Below are positions 1 to 11,656 of a DNA stretch of 64,000 bases, one piece after another; the first letter of the stretch is position 1, and every line of letters starts with the position of its first letter. A program made the position numbers and the translations under genes. Below the pieces are notes generated by a model, which saw only the letters and a list, made by a program, of their open reading frames with translations, did no database searches and was not told where the DNA came from. Where the stretch lies: assembly GCA_015680685.1 (NCBI GenBank), contig MNCI01025358.1, positions 149,776 to 213,775 on the forward strand, given 5' to 3'. The stretch is from Gnetum montanum. Its lineage: Eukaryota; Streptophyta; Gnetopsida; Gnetales; Gnetaceae.

Positions 1-3000
1 TGGATGATGGATTTGATTGGTGTGCATTATGTGAAGCGTGTAGCATTTTTAGGGATTATTAACTAATCATTTTAATAATAATATATTCATCCCTATACCT
101 TGAATGGATATGTTCCATTATTTATTTATTTTGCATACACCTTGCACTGGATGTGGAGATGAACACCACTATGTAACCTTACCCGTACTAATGCTTACTT
201 CAATTTAATATTTTGAGCCATTAGACCCAATGAGGTTGAGTTGCACAACACTCGAAGGTTTTCAATTATGTAGGTACCATTCGTAAGTGTGTACCCACCT
301 CATGTATAATCCCTAGTCACCTATCTTGAGGGTATATCAAGGCATAGTCCAAAAATGATGGTTAAGCCAAGCCTTGTCTATGTAGTTTAAAACCTAAAGA
401 TATCCCAACTCATAGCTAGATGGTGACCAAATTCTTCAAGTTCGATGGCCTTCAATGTGGGAATACAATGCCACATTGCATAGGCAAAGTTATTGAAACC
501 TATATTTTTAATTCTAAGGCATTGTTTGAAGCCTAACATATATTAAATAATCTTGTATGATAGAAACATATTGGAGGACTAATGCATCCAACCAGATCCG
601 TTGGTGTTGTTTGTAAAATGAAACTTCAAACAAGTGAGTCACACAAATATTTGATATTATCTAGCTTCGCAAGTGATGCAAAGTGTTAGCAATCACCATG
701 GACTATGCTAGTTTTTAAGGTATCATAGTGCTACTAAAGATAGATGATAAGGTCTCATCCTACTAAAACCTTGTTAAGTCTAATGAGGGAAGGAGGTACG
801 TAGGCCCTGTGATCAACCCATCATTATGAATCACATCCTTATTAGTTGTTAATGTAAGTATAATACCATGTTTTAAGAGAATTGAAAAAGGGAAAAAAAT
901 TTGTATTGATCTTTAAAAGGTGTTATTAGGGGTCCTACAAGAGAGTTATGATCTGATGATCTTACTTTCTACTCAGTAGATCCTGGTATATTAAAGTTGT
1001 TGCAAGGTGTAAAACCAAACTATAACAATGCTAGATAAAAGTTGGGTTGGATAGAATATGCTATTTTTTAAGAGAAGTTAAACCCCAATCTCAATTTGTT
1101 GTGAGCTTTGGTTGAGTGGGCATTGATTTAGTTGAATTGCTTGCAGAAGTAATGGATTGTTATTAGGAAGACTTTCATAAAATTATCATTTACACTTAGA
1201 CATGAGATGGAGATTTGGTTGTTAAAAGGATTTTTGTTACTGGAATTTCTAGATATCCCAGGCAACAACATTGAAGTGGTTGTAGCTAATAGAAAGAAGC
1301 TTCACGAAATGCTAGATTTATTGGTTCCAGCTAACAAAACTATTTGTGGTGAGTAGTTGCATTTTGTTGGTTTTTTAAAAATCTTTTAATCTCTTGGACC
1401 TTTTTGAAACCCCAGTGTTGTCCTTTGTTAATAAAGATCTCTTATGGCTAAAGTTATAATGATTTCTTTTGTTGGATGTACCCCTACCACTATAGATCTA
1501 GGTTTATCTTGCTTGAAAAAACAAACAAACAAACAAATACAAGAATAAATTGAGGGCAAATTACTTGCATGAAAGGACACATTTAATTATGACAAAATTA
1601 CAAATCATTCATTGAGCATTGAAAGACTTACTTCAAAGAGACTTCCAAGCTTCCAAGAGCAACCACCCACAACTTAAAATAGAAAGAAGTTAACTAAACA
1701 TCTAAAGTAGGTTTTTAGATGTCATACAAGAAAACTAATGGACACATTAAGTAGTAGAGACTTATCCTAGCCATTAACTAATCCTATGATTCTAAGTAAT
1801 CATTAGGAGTCTAAAGCTACAAAGAAAGGGGAACTGGATGCTCCTTGGAAATAAAGTCTACATGTAGAAGAGTTGTGACACATGTTTGTTTCTCATTTAT
1901 ATCAAGAATGTGCTTAATTGTCTTACCCCTTGGTCATGGCTAAATGTTTACATAAGCTCTATTTTTGAGGCATACTCCAATCTCTGAAATTTCTTTAAAT
2001 GTGAAGGCTGAAACATGAGGAATTAGGTACCAACTATTCTTTCTAAGACATACTTTGTTTTTCTTTCTTTCTTTACATGCATACAAAACCTAACAAGACC
2101 CTATAGGTTCAGAAAACTTTATAACCTGAATAGGTTACCAAATTCTTATACGTACAAACACACACTTTACACAATGTACAGACTTAAAGGTGTTGCTAAT
2201 GATGAAAGGAAAACTAGAACACAACAGTTATAAAAAAATTATGCAGTCTTTAGTTTTTATTTGTCTTCAAACTAAAACAGAGGATCGGCATGGTCTCTGA
2301 TTTTTTCTAAATAGATCAAAGGACAGATTCTAAAGGTGACTGTCTAGTGATTGAAATATGGCAGTCTATCATAATCAGAGACAGAATAAGTAAATTCTGA
2401 AGGTTAATTAAATTCTAATTTTAAGTTAAGAAAATAAATAAATTTTATGAACTCAAATGCCAAATAGAAAGGAGAGATAAAATCTAAAATATACGAAGCT
2501 TGACCACCATAATGGATTAACATAGTGCCAAACTTTTGAAATCTTCACTATCAAAATTTTCTAGCCTGTCATGTTTTCACATTGAGAGAAATGTAGGCTT
2601 AAACAAAGGACCACTTAACAATTAATTGGGACATGATAACCTTATTAACAAATACCCTCAAAACTAACTATGAAACTAATCAACAAAATAGACCATGTAC
2701 ACTTCACTATCCATCATACAAAAGACACAATCATTAATATGCATACTTTTTTCTTATTTAAATGAGTAGTCAATGGACCCTTTGGCCATCCAGCTATCAT
2801 ACACCAAAGTCCCTCTAACCCTACAACATCTTGTACACCACACAAGGAAACAATTGAGATTGGATAAAGTGGTAAGCACCTCTAAGGACTAAGCCCTTGT
2901 AGCCCACCATAAGAGATCACTAGCATTGGATAGAATGAGGAGGCCATTCATTAATAATGTTCACAAAAATATGAAATATGGAGTGCACATGCCACAAAAA

Positions 3001-4755
3001 GGATGCTAATTCATATGCCCAATACATGTATGCCAATATCATATTCATGACACATGAGGAGATCCCACACATGACTCACGACTCACAAGGAATTCCAAAT
3101 ACCCTTATGAAATTATCTTCAACTTGTTCAAGCCAAACAAAAAACAATCATCAATAATTTATGTACAACAAAGGTTTGAAAACAGACTTCTAGACTAGGT
3201 TGATCGATTTAGGAAAAGAAGAACACAATTCAGGCTTGGGTTGATGTCCAATCAATAATCACAAGAATCAAGCCAAATTAGCAAGTCCAAAGGGCAGCTA
3301 GAATCCTCCAACAAAATCAGAGAAAAACAATCCTTAGAATGCCCCAATAGCCCCCAAGATTAGCCACAAATAGCTCTCAATAGTAACAGCAAGATCAGCT
3401 TTCCATGCGTCCACTATGAACACACAAGAGCAATAAAGACAGTACAAAAGATAGGCTGAGAACAAGCAAGGAACAACTATACACCTTCTCCTCTCTTCCA
3501 CTCCTTGTACTTTAAACTAGCATAGTCTCCCTTCACTTGGCAAAGGCCAAAAGCAAGAGCAAAAACCCAAGACATGGGCAAAGACTTGTGTACAAAGTTT
3601 ATACAATGGACAAAAACTAGACAACTCATTCTCCAAAAATCTCATTTTTAATTCATAACATGATTACTACTTGACTTGGGTAAGCAAGCTCTTAAGGGAG
3701 TGGACATGTGAGAGTAACAACACCCAAGATAGCCACATGTTCCCTTTTTTAGCCATTAATATGAAGTTGACAATATGCATATTAAAAATAGATGACATCA
3801 TAAGCATATCAAAAGGTAACATCAAACACACATCACCATCATACTTACTTCTCCATAGTGACTTTTCTATTGTGGCCCATCTTGTTGGCTTGTTTTAAAT
3901 CAGTTTTACAAAGTTTTCTAATTCATTTTTGGCCTTTTGTCTATAATTCACAATTTCTATATTTTGACTAGCACAAGTCATTGATATTATAACTTTTACA
4001 TATTCAACATTTTACGCTTGCCAAGTTGGTCAACATGAGCACTAACATGCCATAGTTACCTAGTTAAAAATTAGTATTTTAATCCAACCAAATAAAATAT
4101 GGGCCTACAAGGTACTTTTTTAGTTGTTTAACATTTAAAAACCCAAAACTTAAAAATCAAATTGAGAAACTAATTTTAGATCTCTACTCTACATATAAAA
4201 TCAAGTTAGTCCACAGAATTTGAGTGCAATCCAACTTAGAACTTTTGTCATATTTTTATTAACCAAGTTATTCAATAAATTTAAAAATTCTAACAAAAAG
4301 TCAAAATAAACCATGGATCCAAATTTCATTAATTTTAGTGTTATTCTAAAATAATGTTGGACTTTGCCATCCTGATTGATCAATAATAATATATTTTTCT
4401 ATATTAAAATAATAAATAATTAGAAAGAAATTCTAAATAAATAGTAAATGGACTTAAATCACCCCATCAAAGGTCCTCAAATTAACTTAGAAGCATTAAG
4501 CACATCTACAAATATATATAAGCTTCAAAACAAGTTTAAGCTTAAGCATTTATAGTTTAAAAAAAATCTGCTACACCTTCTAATAATTAGTAAGTTGTAA
4601 TCAATTCAATAATGCATGTCAATTAAAATATCTTTAAGTTTTAAGTGCCTAAATTTCCAAAATTACAGAACACCCCTGGCATAAATATTCTCATAAAACA
4701 CAGATACTGGAGCAAACAATGAACAACGATATAAACGAGATGATTTATCACTTAC
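1..4755. other. no recognisable gene; likely following intron or downstream DNA of the K+ channel
   Basis: AT-rich sequence with only short, unconvincing open frames on both strands. Exon 6 of the channel ends at 4756 with a good GTAAGT donor, so this stretch should begin as intron 6 (minus strand). I looked for the conserved start of the cyclic-nucleotide-binding region, the ankyrin repeats and the KHA domain and could not support any of them. No LTR, TIR or long tandem array was recognised. Confidence 0.5.
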
Positions 4756-4836
4756 AATTTGATTTATAAAGTCCGAACTGCATCCTTTAAAAAGCATCAC
4801 CTTCTCCACTGTGTCTTTATACAATCTTTGAGCAAT
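4756..4836 (-). CDS. SKOR: K+ channel exon 6: C-linker end (27 codons)
   Basis: Too short to stand out as an open frame. Acceptor CATTAG|ATTGCT, donor ATT|GTAAGT. The 27 codons read IAQRLYKDTVEKV then FKGCSSDFINQI, matching the SKOR segment that directly follows SIRAK and leads to the cyclic-nucleotide-binding domain. Phase is zero on both sides. Confidence 0.88.
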
Positions 4837-7800
4837 CTAATGACAATAGTAGTAGTTCTGTTAATTGCAATGGTTCAAAACAATGTGAAATAATTACAAC
4901 TGAATACACTTTGACATAGAAAGTGAATACTGTTACAATTTGCTCCATTATGTCTCACTAGCATATCATAGGTTTGAAAGAAGATATTCCTGTTGACATC
5001 CGGGTATTGCCAAAAGTAACAAAAGCCCATAGTGATGAATAAAAACTAAGAGGTAGTTTAGAATTACGAATATAGAAAATAGCAGTTAGTAATTAATACG
5101 ATAAGTGCATCAGGCATTTGAATTAAATTCAAAATAAAATGGGCTTTTGCATGGATAATTAGATCCAACTTTGTGAAAGTATTCTCGAAAAACAAACCCC
5201 AAGAAAGAATTTCTACTATTGAATAGTTTCTAGAAAATTTAAAATAAGCTACAGATCCTAAATAAACTCTACCATCTAGATTTAGAAAAGCAATGAAAAG
5301 TGACATATTTCACACCTTTGCACGAATGGATAAAGGAATATCTTGAAGAATGCTAGCTTCATTGTAATCTGTTTCATATTGCAATCTCTGGTGGTCCTTT
5401 ATTTCTGTCCGTAGCTCCTTTTCAATTTTATTACGACTCATGAACCTTATAATATCAGCCATTTTGTCGCGAAATCTTTCTGTCTTTGATCCCTTGACTA
5501 TCAGTGCTGTCATGTTACCAATTAAATAGGCTCCAAGAATCATGTCAAAGGAGACATATATCATGATAAATATCATCTCACTGGTACTGACTGCATGAAC
5601 ATCCCCATAACCTGCACGAAAAAATTTTGAGAAAGAAATTAAAGACACTCAATGACAGACAAATAAAAATTCCTCCTTTATTCTAAGAGCATTAACGTTT
5701 GTTACTGATAAATTCTTGTAAAAGTGAATTGATTCTAACCCTAAGAACAAAACGATGCATGACTAATAAGTTGAAAAGATTATTGCATGCCTAAAGATAA
5801 CATAAGCTAGGTTAACATATATTGTACTCTAGCCCTGTCTTCATTCTTCACTTTAAAACCAGATTAAAGGGTCCTTGAATTTGTCGCACAAAGGCTGGGT
5901 AAGGAAAGTTAGGAGAGGGCATTATAATGTTAAAGAAAAATTAATAGCTAACCATACATCTTGAGACATTTTGCAAAAATTTTTATAGATATTTTATTTC
6001 TCATTATTGGCCGAGAGGCTAATTACCAGCCCCAACTAAGAGAGTCATTTTCTGTCATAGTAAAATAATTTTATGGTTGTAATAGTGAAGCTCTCTTAGC
6101 CACATTTTCTCTTTTTATCTTTTTGGACTTCACCATGATAAATAAGTAATTCTTGTCATAAACCTAGGATAAGTGGTGAACTTTTTCAACGGAATTATTA
6201 CTTTCGACAGTCCAACCACTTTGTAACCTGGACTTTGTTCTTGGAAAATCAATTCTCAGTGAATCAATTTGAGATTTTTAATTTAAAAATATAAAAAATT
6301 CTCTCAGCAAAATAATATATATATATATATATATATCATAAATATATAGCTAAAGTAGTAGCAGTTCCATTCAGCACTTTAAGCTCAAATTGCTCAGCCC
6401 TACCTAAATTTTAGAACGGCACTACCAGAAAAGTTGGTTAGTCACATGAAATAATACCAACTCTCAAAATATAATGCAAGTAAAGCCTATGCACTCCTAT
6501 TAAGCCTCTTGTTGGATACACTAATAGTTAGCTGTCTTCCTGATGAATCTTTGTTGCAGTAGGCCAGTAGGGAAGAAGCCAAAATACAGAGGTGTTAGTA
6601 TATCCAGCAAGAATTCAGGAAATTCACTGGGATAACAGAAAGCACCAAAAAAAGGAAACAGCGTACAACCGTGAAATCACACAACGAAATATAGATGGAA
6701 ATGATGAAATCTAATTTAATTAACAAACAAATCATGGTTATTCAATGAAAGAATGATTAAACTAACCAACCGTAGCCATAGTAACAATGGCAAAATACAG
6801 AGAGGTTATGTACTTTCTCCACAGTCCGATTTCACGGAAATGTTTATAGCTGTAATGTCCCATTGTAAGACTTCCAATCCATGTGTATCCTTCTCTCGAT
6901 GGTGGAACAATAGTAGCAAGGTAGTAAAATATACATGCCGCCGTGTGTGTACAGTAAAGCTCCACTGTTATCAACTTTGTTATTCTTGTAAACAAATAGT
7001 TTATTCTGATGTCCTTCTCCATGTTCTCAAAGAATTTGATAATCTTTCTGGCTCTATACAACCTCACCCATATCATATATCTCACCCATTCTTCTCTTCC
7101 AGTTGCCTGCGGTGTGAATGCTATTAAAAGTTCATATATGCTAAGTTCTGATAAGCAACAAAAACGAATACCACTTGGATATGACAAGAACGATGATGAT
7201 GATGTAACAAAATTGTAGTTCCCTGTTTTAGATTTCCTACCTCTGCTTTTCCTAATCAATGAATTTCCTTATAGAACTTTTTTCATTGGTAGACATACCT
7301 TGTATACAGAATCCCACGGTACACAACCCATAATATCAAGTATGAAACTTGATTTGACATGCCTGACATAAAGAAGAACAAGTCATTCAAATGATAAATC
7401 CATTTGTAGATATCATTTATTCCACTGTGATCAAGAGTTAAACCAAATCTAACCTCAACGCGATTCTGCGTTTGTCGTAAACGAATTTGTATGTCCGGGC
7501 ATCTCTATAGGCCACAAAAAACTGCAGAACTGAATCCATTAGGAACAGTGCTTGCACAAGCCATTCCACAACGTTCATTTTAGAGGGCAACCCCCTGAAA
7601 AAGCCAAACTCGAGGGGTGTGAAGAAAGAGGAAAATGTAGCGCATAATAGTATGAACTGCACCCACCACTGATACAATCTGCAACATCAAGCAAGCCTTC
7701 GCTTAAAAAGTCAATTCAATATACGAGTAATCAGCAAGTGGTCACTTGTAATGCTTTTGAGCTTTCAACTTGCTTTACGTACTAAGTTATCCGTTAATTT

Positions 7801-9429
7801 CTTATGATATTTAGCTCTCAATTACTTTTCTGAAAACCGTGTGTAACTAGCTCGTGTTCATTAACTCCCCAAAGAAACAGTAACCAAGTGCAGCAAAACT
7901 CCAAGGAAAAATAGTAACTCGTATCTTGTCGAGGCATGTGTAGAATCCCTATGGGCTACAGCTGGGATATACTGACATGGGTTTAAAATACCGGATTGTG
8001 TAATCATAAGACAATGACCGACTGAATCTTTGAGGGTTGGAAAGCATCTAGCTAGTCACAAGTCGGAAGAATCTACTGTAACTTAAAAATGGATTTATAT
8101 TTATATATTGCTAGGCCTTAAAATCTGAGAGATGTTATAAGAACAATGGAACAATTCAAGATCTGAATTCAGAAACCTTAAATTGAATAGCCCAAGGCTG
8201 TATCAGAAACTGTAACACCAGGAAAGATCAGGTATTTATCAGAATTTAAAGTATAAGCCAAAGGGAGTGAACGAACGGTGATGCTTATCAAGGTGAACAA
8301 CCAAGTAGAAAACGGAATGACACCAGGTGAAAGAAGAATTCAAACACACACCGAACCAGGAAAAACGATGAATATCCAAGCTGTTATGAGAACAATTCAA
8401 CAATTTGTGAATCCTGAAACCCTAAATGTAATAGCTCGAGCCTGGATCAGGAAATTGGAAAACCAGGAAAAACTCTGTTAGTAATCAGAATTTAATCTAT
8501 AAGCTAAAGCCAGTGAAATCGAACCAGGAGAAATCAAGAATGATAAAAGATATGTGAACGGATATGTGAAGTTGTAAACCAGAAAGAAAAGTTGGAGAAC
8601 ACTAAACAAAATGAAATGGACCAGGATAACGGAAGTCAGAGATGCATAAACCAGGATATGTGAAGTTGTGGACTAGAAAGAAAAGTTGTAGAACACTAAA
8701 CAAAATGAAATGGACCAGGATAACGGAAGTCAGAAATGCATAAACCAAAGAAAACCATCGATGGTAGACCAATGGTTTTTCAGGAGAAGCAAAAATAGGA
8801 AAAACATATAGAAACGGAAGAATAAAATGAAATTTCGATGCATATGAGAATGAAAATCCAAAAACCAGAATCTGCGAGAACGAGGAATTTAAAATGCAGA
8901 TGAAATATTAAACCTGGTAAGAAAACTAGATAACAAACAAGTCTAAACGCATAGTAAAAAGATACATTCTATAACCAGGTCGAGAGAAGGATGTTCTGGA
9001 ACTTTCTTAAAAAGGAAAGAACGTTCAGAATAGAATAACAGCAGCCAACGCAGTATACAGAAAATGCATGGAACAAGGAAGCAAATCAAGCTTACACGAA
9101 ATTCTCAGATGAAATGAAGCAAGCAAAAGAAGAAAAGGTTGAAACGAGATGTATCACTGAATTCATTGCAGATACGTACAAATTTGAAACCGAAACGAAT
9201 GCAAACATCAACGTCACCTGTTATCTGGCGATATGACGTATGAATCAACGCCTGGTGGCGTCCGGTAATGTAAGCGGTTGCGCTTGCCGAACAAAAGGTT
9301 CAAGGCACTCGTGAACGTTCCTTTGATCTGCACCTCTTCCAATCCAAAATCATCCGACGACGACGATGACGACGAAGATCCACGCCGGCTGAGTCTGGAT
9401 TCAAGACGATGAATTGCGGACTCTACCAT
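4756..9429 (-). CDS. SKOR: SKOR/GORK-type outward-rectifying Shaker K+ channel, six 5' exons (partial gene)
   Basis: Voltage-gated K+ channel of the plasma membrane. In this family SKOR loads K+ into xylem and GORK releases K+ from guard cells and root cells. Six exons join in frame to 406 codons: 9218-9429, 7454-7678, 7299-7362, 6767-7106, 5316-5611 and 4756-4836, all with GT..AG junctions. They encode the N-terminal tail, S1-S6 with the voltage-sensing S4, the pore with TVGYGD (about residues 279-284), and the start of the C-linker. S6 carries the Asp-Met-Ile triad (about 303-305) known from SKOR, inside SFDMILGAYLIGN; this marks the outward rectifiers rather than the AKT/KAT inward class. 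Family members are about 800 residues, so the second half (cNBD, ankyrin repeats, KHA) is missing from view. No stop or frameshift is seen in the six exons, so the gene looks functional. SKOR cannot be told from GORK here. Confidence 0.93.
5316..5611 (-). CDS. SKOR: K+ channel exon 5: selectivity filter, S6 and C-linker
   Basis: Acceptor TCGTGCAG|GTTATGG completes the Gly and gives GYGDVHAV. S6 follows (EMIFIMIYVSFDMILGAYLIGN) with the DMI triad, then the C-linker TALIVKGSKTERFRDKM, and the exon ends at SIRAK with donor AAG|GTGTGA. Confidence 0.95.
6315..6336. repeat. (AT)11 microsatellite in channel intron 4
   Basis: Perfect dinucleotide run between exons 4 and 5 of the K+ channel. Confidence 0.95.
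6767..7106 (-). CDS. SKOR: K+ channel exon 4: S4, S5 and pore helix
   Basis: Acceptor CACCGCAG|GCAACT. Encodes S4 with spaced basic residues (VRLYRARKIIKFF), the conserved MEKDIRINYLFTR linker, S5 (ELYCTHTAACIFYYLAT) and the pore helix ending MATV. It stops after the first base of the Gly codon of GYGD at donor GTTG|GTTAGT. The ATG-like frames on the opposite strand are shadows. Confidence 0.95.
7299..7362 (-). CDS. SKOR: K+ channel exon 3: S3 (64-nt micro-exon)
   Basis: Acceptor ATGTCAG|GCATG and donor TACAAG|GTATGT. It encodes one Arg base plus 21 codons covering S3 (FILDIMGCVPWD). Phase is preserved on both sides, and its residues fill exactly the gap between exons 2 and 4 expected from SKOR proteins. 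Confidence 0.92.
7454..7678 (-). CDS. SKOR: K+ channel exon 2: S1 and S2
   Basis: Acceptor TTGCAG|ATTG completes the split Arg codon. Encodes S1 with the diagnostic SSFFTPLEFGFFRGLP, then S2 ending in FFVAYRDARTYKFVYD. It ends within the Arg codon of IALR at donor GAG|GTTAG. Confidence 0.93.
8151..8526. repeat. diverged direct duplication in channel intron 1
   Basis: Copies at about 8151-8275 and 8392-8526. They share blocks such as GAAACC..TAAAT..AATAGC, ACCAGGAAA and ATCAGAATTTAA..TATAAGC. They are clearly related but diverged. Confidence 0.65.
8561..8748. repeat. 94-bp tandem duplication in channel intron 1
   Basis: Two adjacent near-identical 94-bp copies (8561-8654 and 8655-8748), each starting GATATGTGAAGTTGT and containing GGACCAGGATAACGGAAGTC. 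The few differences suggest a fairly recent duplication. Confidence 0.9.
9218..9429 (-). CDS. SKOR: K+ channel exon 1: start codon and cytosolic N-terminus
   Basis: Starts at ATG 9429-9427 in a good context (G at -3, G at +4) and gives 70 codons plus two bases. It has a basic stretch, an eight-serine run (about residues 18-25) and ends in SPDN, matching the PDNR that precedes S1 in SKOR-type proteins. The donor is CAG|GTGACG. The N-terminus before PDNR is poorly conserved in the family, so the start rests on the open frame and the ATG context. Confidence 0.85.
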
Positions 9430-10620
9430 TGCTTGGCTTTTGCTTCGTCAATCAATCTTCCTTGACAATGATCCACAGAAGCGCGATAGGCATTGGCATT
9501 CGGAACACAAGGAATCATTATCAGCATCTGTTAACCAATCAGCGTTTCAAACGCAAACGGCAGCGGCAGCACAAATCTGAAACATCGGTGGCTTTATTGT
9601 GACCAGTAATTGGATTTGTCGTCGTTTGCGTGTAACTCCAGCCCCCAGGCCGCGAAACGTACCTTAGTCCAGGATAATGAAATTCCTTGTACTGCCATGC
9701 CATGTCATGGCGAAGCGAGCGCTCTTTCGATGATATATTCAGAAACGCCACTTTCGAAGTCGAAGACGAAGCGCAGAAAGTTAACAACAATAATTCGAGC
9801 TCACAGATTGAATTGCAGAGAGAAAAGCCAATCGAGTTAAGCGCAAATTCTGATAAACGAATTTCACAAATAACGTAGTGGATCGAACATATCAGAGGCA
9901 ACATCTGAGTGGATGTGATTTTCCTATCCAGCTTCGAAGATAATTTTATGCAAAGGACACGATGATAATGATGATAGATAAGATCGTTTCCAAGTGTGAT
10001 CACGAGCTATGGTGGAGGCTGCTCCGGCGGTCATGGAGTGGAAGTAATTAATGGAGCAAAAACAGGTAGCACTGCAACTTGCTGTTTCCTCCTCATTCTT
10101 TCTGTTCTCCACCAAAACCAACAGCCTCCGTACGAGGCAGCAGCATTTATAGAGCGCCCCCTGGATCGGTCCAGATTTCCAGTCCATGTTCCACTTTGTA
10201 GGCAGGTCCCAATCCGACCTTCGAAATTGCGCAGTTGCTGCCGCGCCGCCACCTGCACGTTGGCAAAGTTTGTTTGTTTGTTTGTTTCTTTTGACTGAGA
10301 TCTGGATCTACTCAGCATCCGTTTCTGTCAGATCAGATGAGACGGATTTCTTAATTTATTTTACTTACGTAGCGTAGCATGTTTTTGTGCCTAGGCGACT
10401 TTTGGAGAAGTGGCGTGGCAGCTCAACACCAGAATTAGCGTATTTTAGTGGTCCACTCCAGTTGAAGGATTTTCCTCCACGTTGGCAGCCATTGACTCAT
10501 CGTTCCACTACGTTAATTAATCAATGGTGGACTGGTGGGCCCTGCAAGTTAGTAGAATGGATTTTTGCCGCAGACAGCCTGCGCCAACTCACCAAGTAAA
10601 CAGACATCGCAAACTCGCAC
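9430..10620. other. GC-richer 5' leader and promoter region of the channel
   Basis: Base composition differs clearly from the AT-rich flanks and CpG is retained, as expected of unmethylated genic DNA. The overlapping open frames on both strands (for example 9539-10003 and 9996-10318) show no family resemblance and are read as chance frames. It contains a short TTTG run near 10267. Confidence 0.5.
10145..10151 (-). promoter_or_regulatory. TATA box, probable promoter of the K+ channel
   Basis: TATAAAT on the minus strand in the context CTCTATAAATGCTG, in a locally GC-richer region. It implies a start near 10115 and a 5' leader of about 690 nt, possibly spliced, before the ATG at 9429. The surrounding 9430-10620 has no convincing coding frame. 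Confidence 0.5.
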
Positions 10621-10681
10621 CTGCTAAATAAATACATTTAGTCGATTAAAGACCATGAAAAACCAAGCCTCCTGATAAGCA

Positions 10682-10795
10682 CCCACCAAAGAAAAATCGT
10701 TTTGATAGATTCTATAGAATTACGGATCAAAGAACGCGCCCACCAAAGAAAAATAGGTTTGATAGAATCTATAGAATTACGGATCAAAGAACTCG
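10682..10795. repeat. 57-bp tandem duplication upstream of the channel promoter
   Basis: Two adjacent copies (10682-10738, 10739-10795) share CCCACCAAAGAAAAAT and TCTATAGAATTACGGATC, differing at a handful of positions. Confidence 0.9.
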
Positions 10796-10829
10796 TATGG
10801 TTGGTCAATACGTTGTTTCTTAAATTATA

Positions 10830-11066
10830 AAAGATAAGGTTTGTGCTCATGATGCTTATCTTAGATAAGGTTTGTGGTCATGACGCTTATCTTTTAATTG
10901 GGAGATTGTGAGTTCAATTCTTGTATGCATATATGGGTGTGGCAATAGTGGAGTAGCTTTGTCGTGGAACCCTTTTTGTAAGTGGGTTACATCTAACTTG
11001 CTCTATGGGTAGGAGTTGTGCTACCAACTTGGATTCCCTTACCTTAAAATTAAAAAAAAAAAAAAA
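10830..11066 (+). mobile_element. SINE-like element with poly(A) tail
   Basis: A tRNA-like head (GGTTTGTGGTCATGACGC, then GTGAGTTCAATTC as B-box candidate) is followed by an unrelated body and a 15-A tail (11052-11066). The A-box part is duplicated: GATAAGGTTTGTGCTCATGATGC precedes a second, similar copy. The box spacing fits a Pol III promoter. No clear target-site duplication was found, so the 5' end is approximate. Confidence 0.5.
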
Positions 11067-11067
11067 G

Positions 11068-11656
11068 TAAAAAGAAAGGTAGGTTTAAGCTTGGGCACAT
11101 ATAAGAGGTTGAACTTTCTTTTGCTTATCCACTAACTTTCTTTGTAACCCATCTTGGTAGGATGATCATCATCCATTAACCCTCCTAGACCCTATCATAA
11201 CAAGATGAGCATTAAGCCTATCAGTGATGACCCTTTTAAAGAAAAATTGCAATATATATATTTTAGGAGAATTATATAAAAAATAAAGATTTTTGATTGT
11301 GCATGGTGAATTCTCTCAATAGTTTGTCGATTTCAAGGGTTTCCTACGAAGTTATTGTAGCAGAAATGTTTTTGGCAAGGAATGATTTAAAGATGGAAAA
11401 TACTAGAAATTGGAAACTGGAAACTTTTTACTATGTCCAAGAAATCACAAAAGATTTGTTGGATGGTTACAATGCCCCAACATACTGTTGAAGAAAGTTG
11501 AAAACATCATTGATGTGATGCCCCAGGCAAATAGGATCAATTTGAAAGAAAGCAATCAACAAATTACAATTAATAGTATAATTCAATTGAATATGAGCCA
11601 AAGATGGGCAAAATAAAAAAAATATGGTCTTCATCTTTTGTGCTTTGTTTGCACAA
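11068..11656 (-). pseudogene. LINE piece 4: C-terminal end of ORF2 and 3' region
   Basis: The minus-strand reading continues LINE piece 3 across element A. Piece 3 ends in HICRLC at 33915, and after the A target site the frame goes on as ANKAQKMKT..FFLFCPSLAHI. Together they form the C-terminal Cys-rich motif typical of plant LINE ORF2. The rest is AT-rich with stops, presumably 3' UTR. The 3' end is uncertain and no minus-strand poly(A) was found. Confidence 0.65.

Noticed and set aside
4640-4712. Possible exon 7 of the K+ channel (minus strand, FMPG-like reading after CTCCAG)
   Set aside because: Only three or four residues agree with the FLPGEV motif, the intron would be about 50 bp, and a stop follows soon; probably chance.
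6753-7259. Open frames opposite and overlapping exon 4
   Set aside because: The plus-strand frames (6753-7127, 7009-7218) are shadows of the channel exon, and the minus frame upstream of 7106 is intron.
9539-10318. Several open frames of 60-154 codons around the channel promoter
   Set aside because: They overlap in many frames on both strands, show no domain or bias, and are explained by GC-rich DNA.
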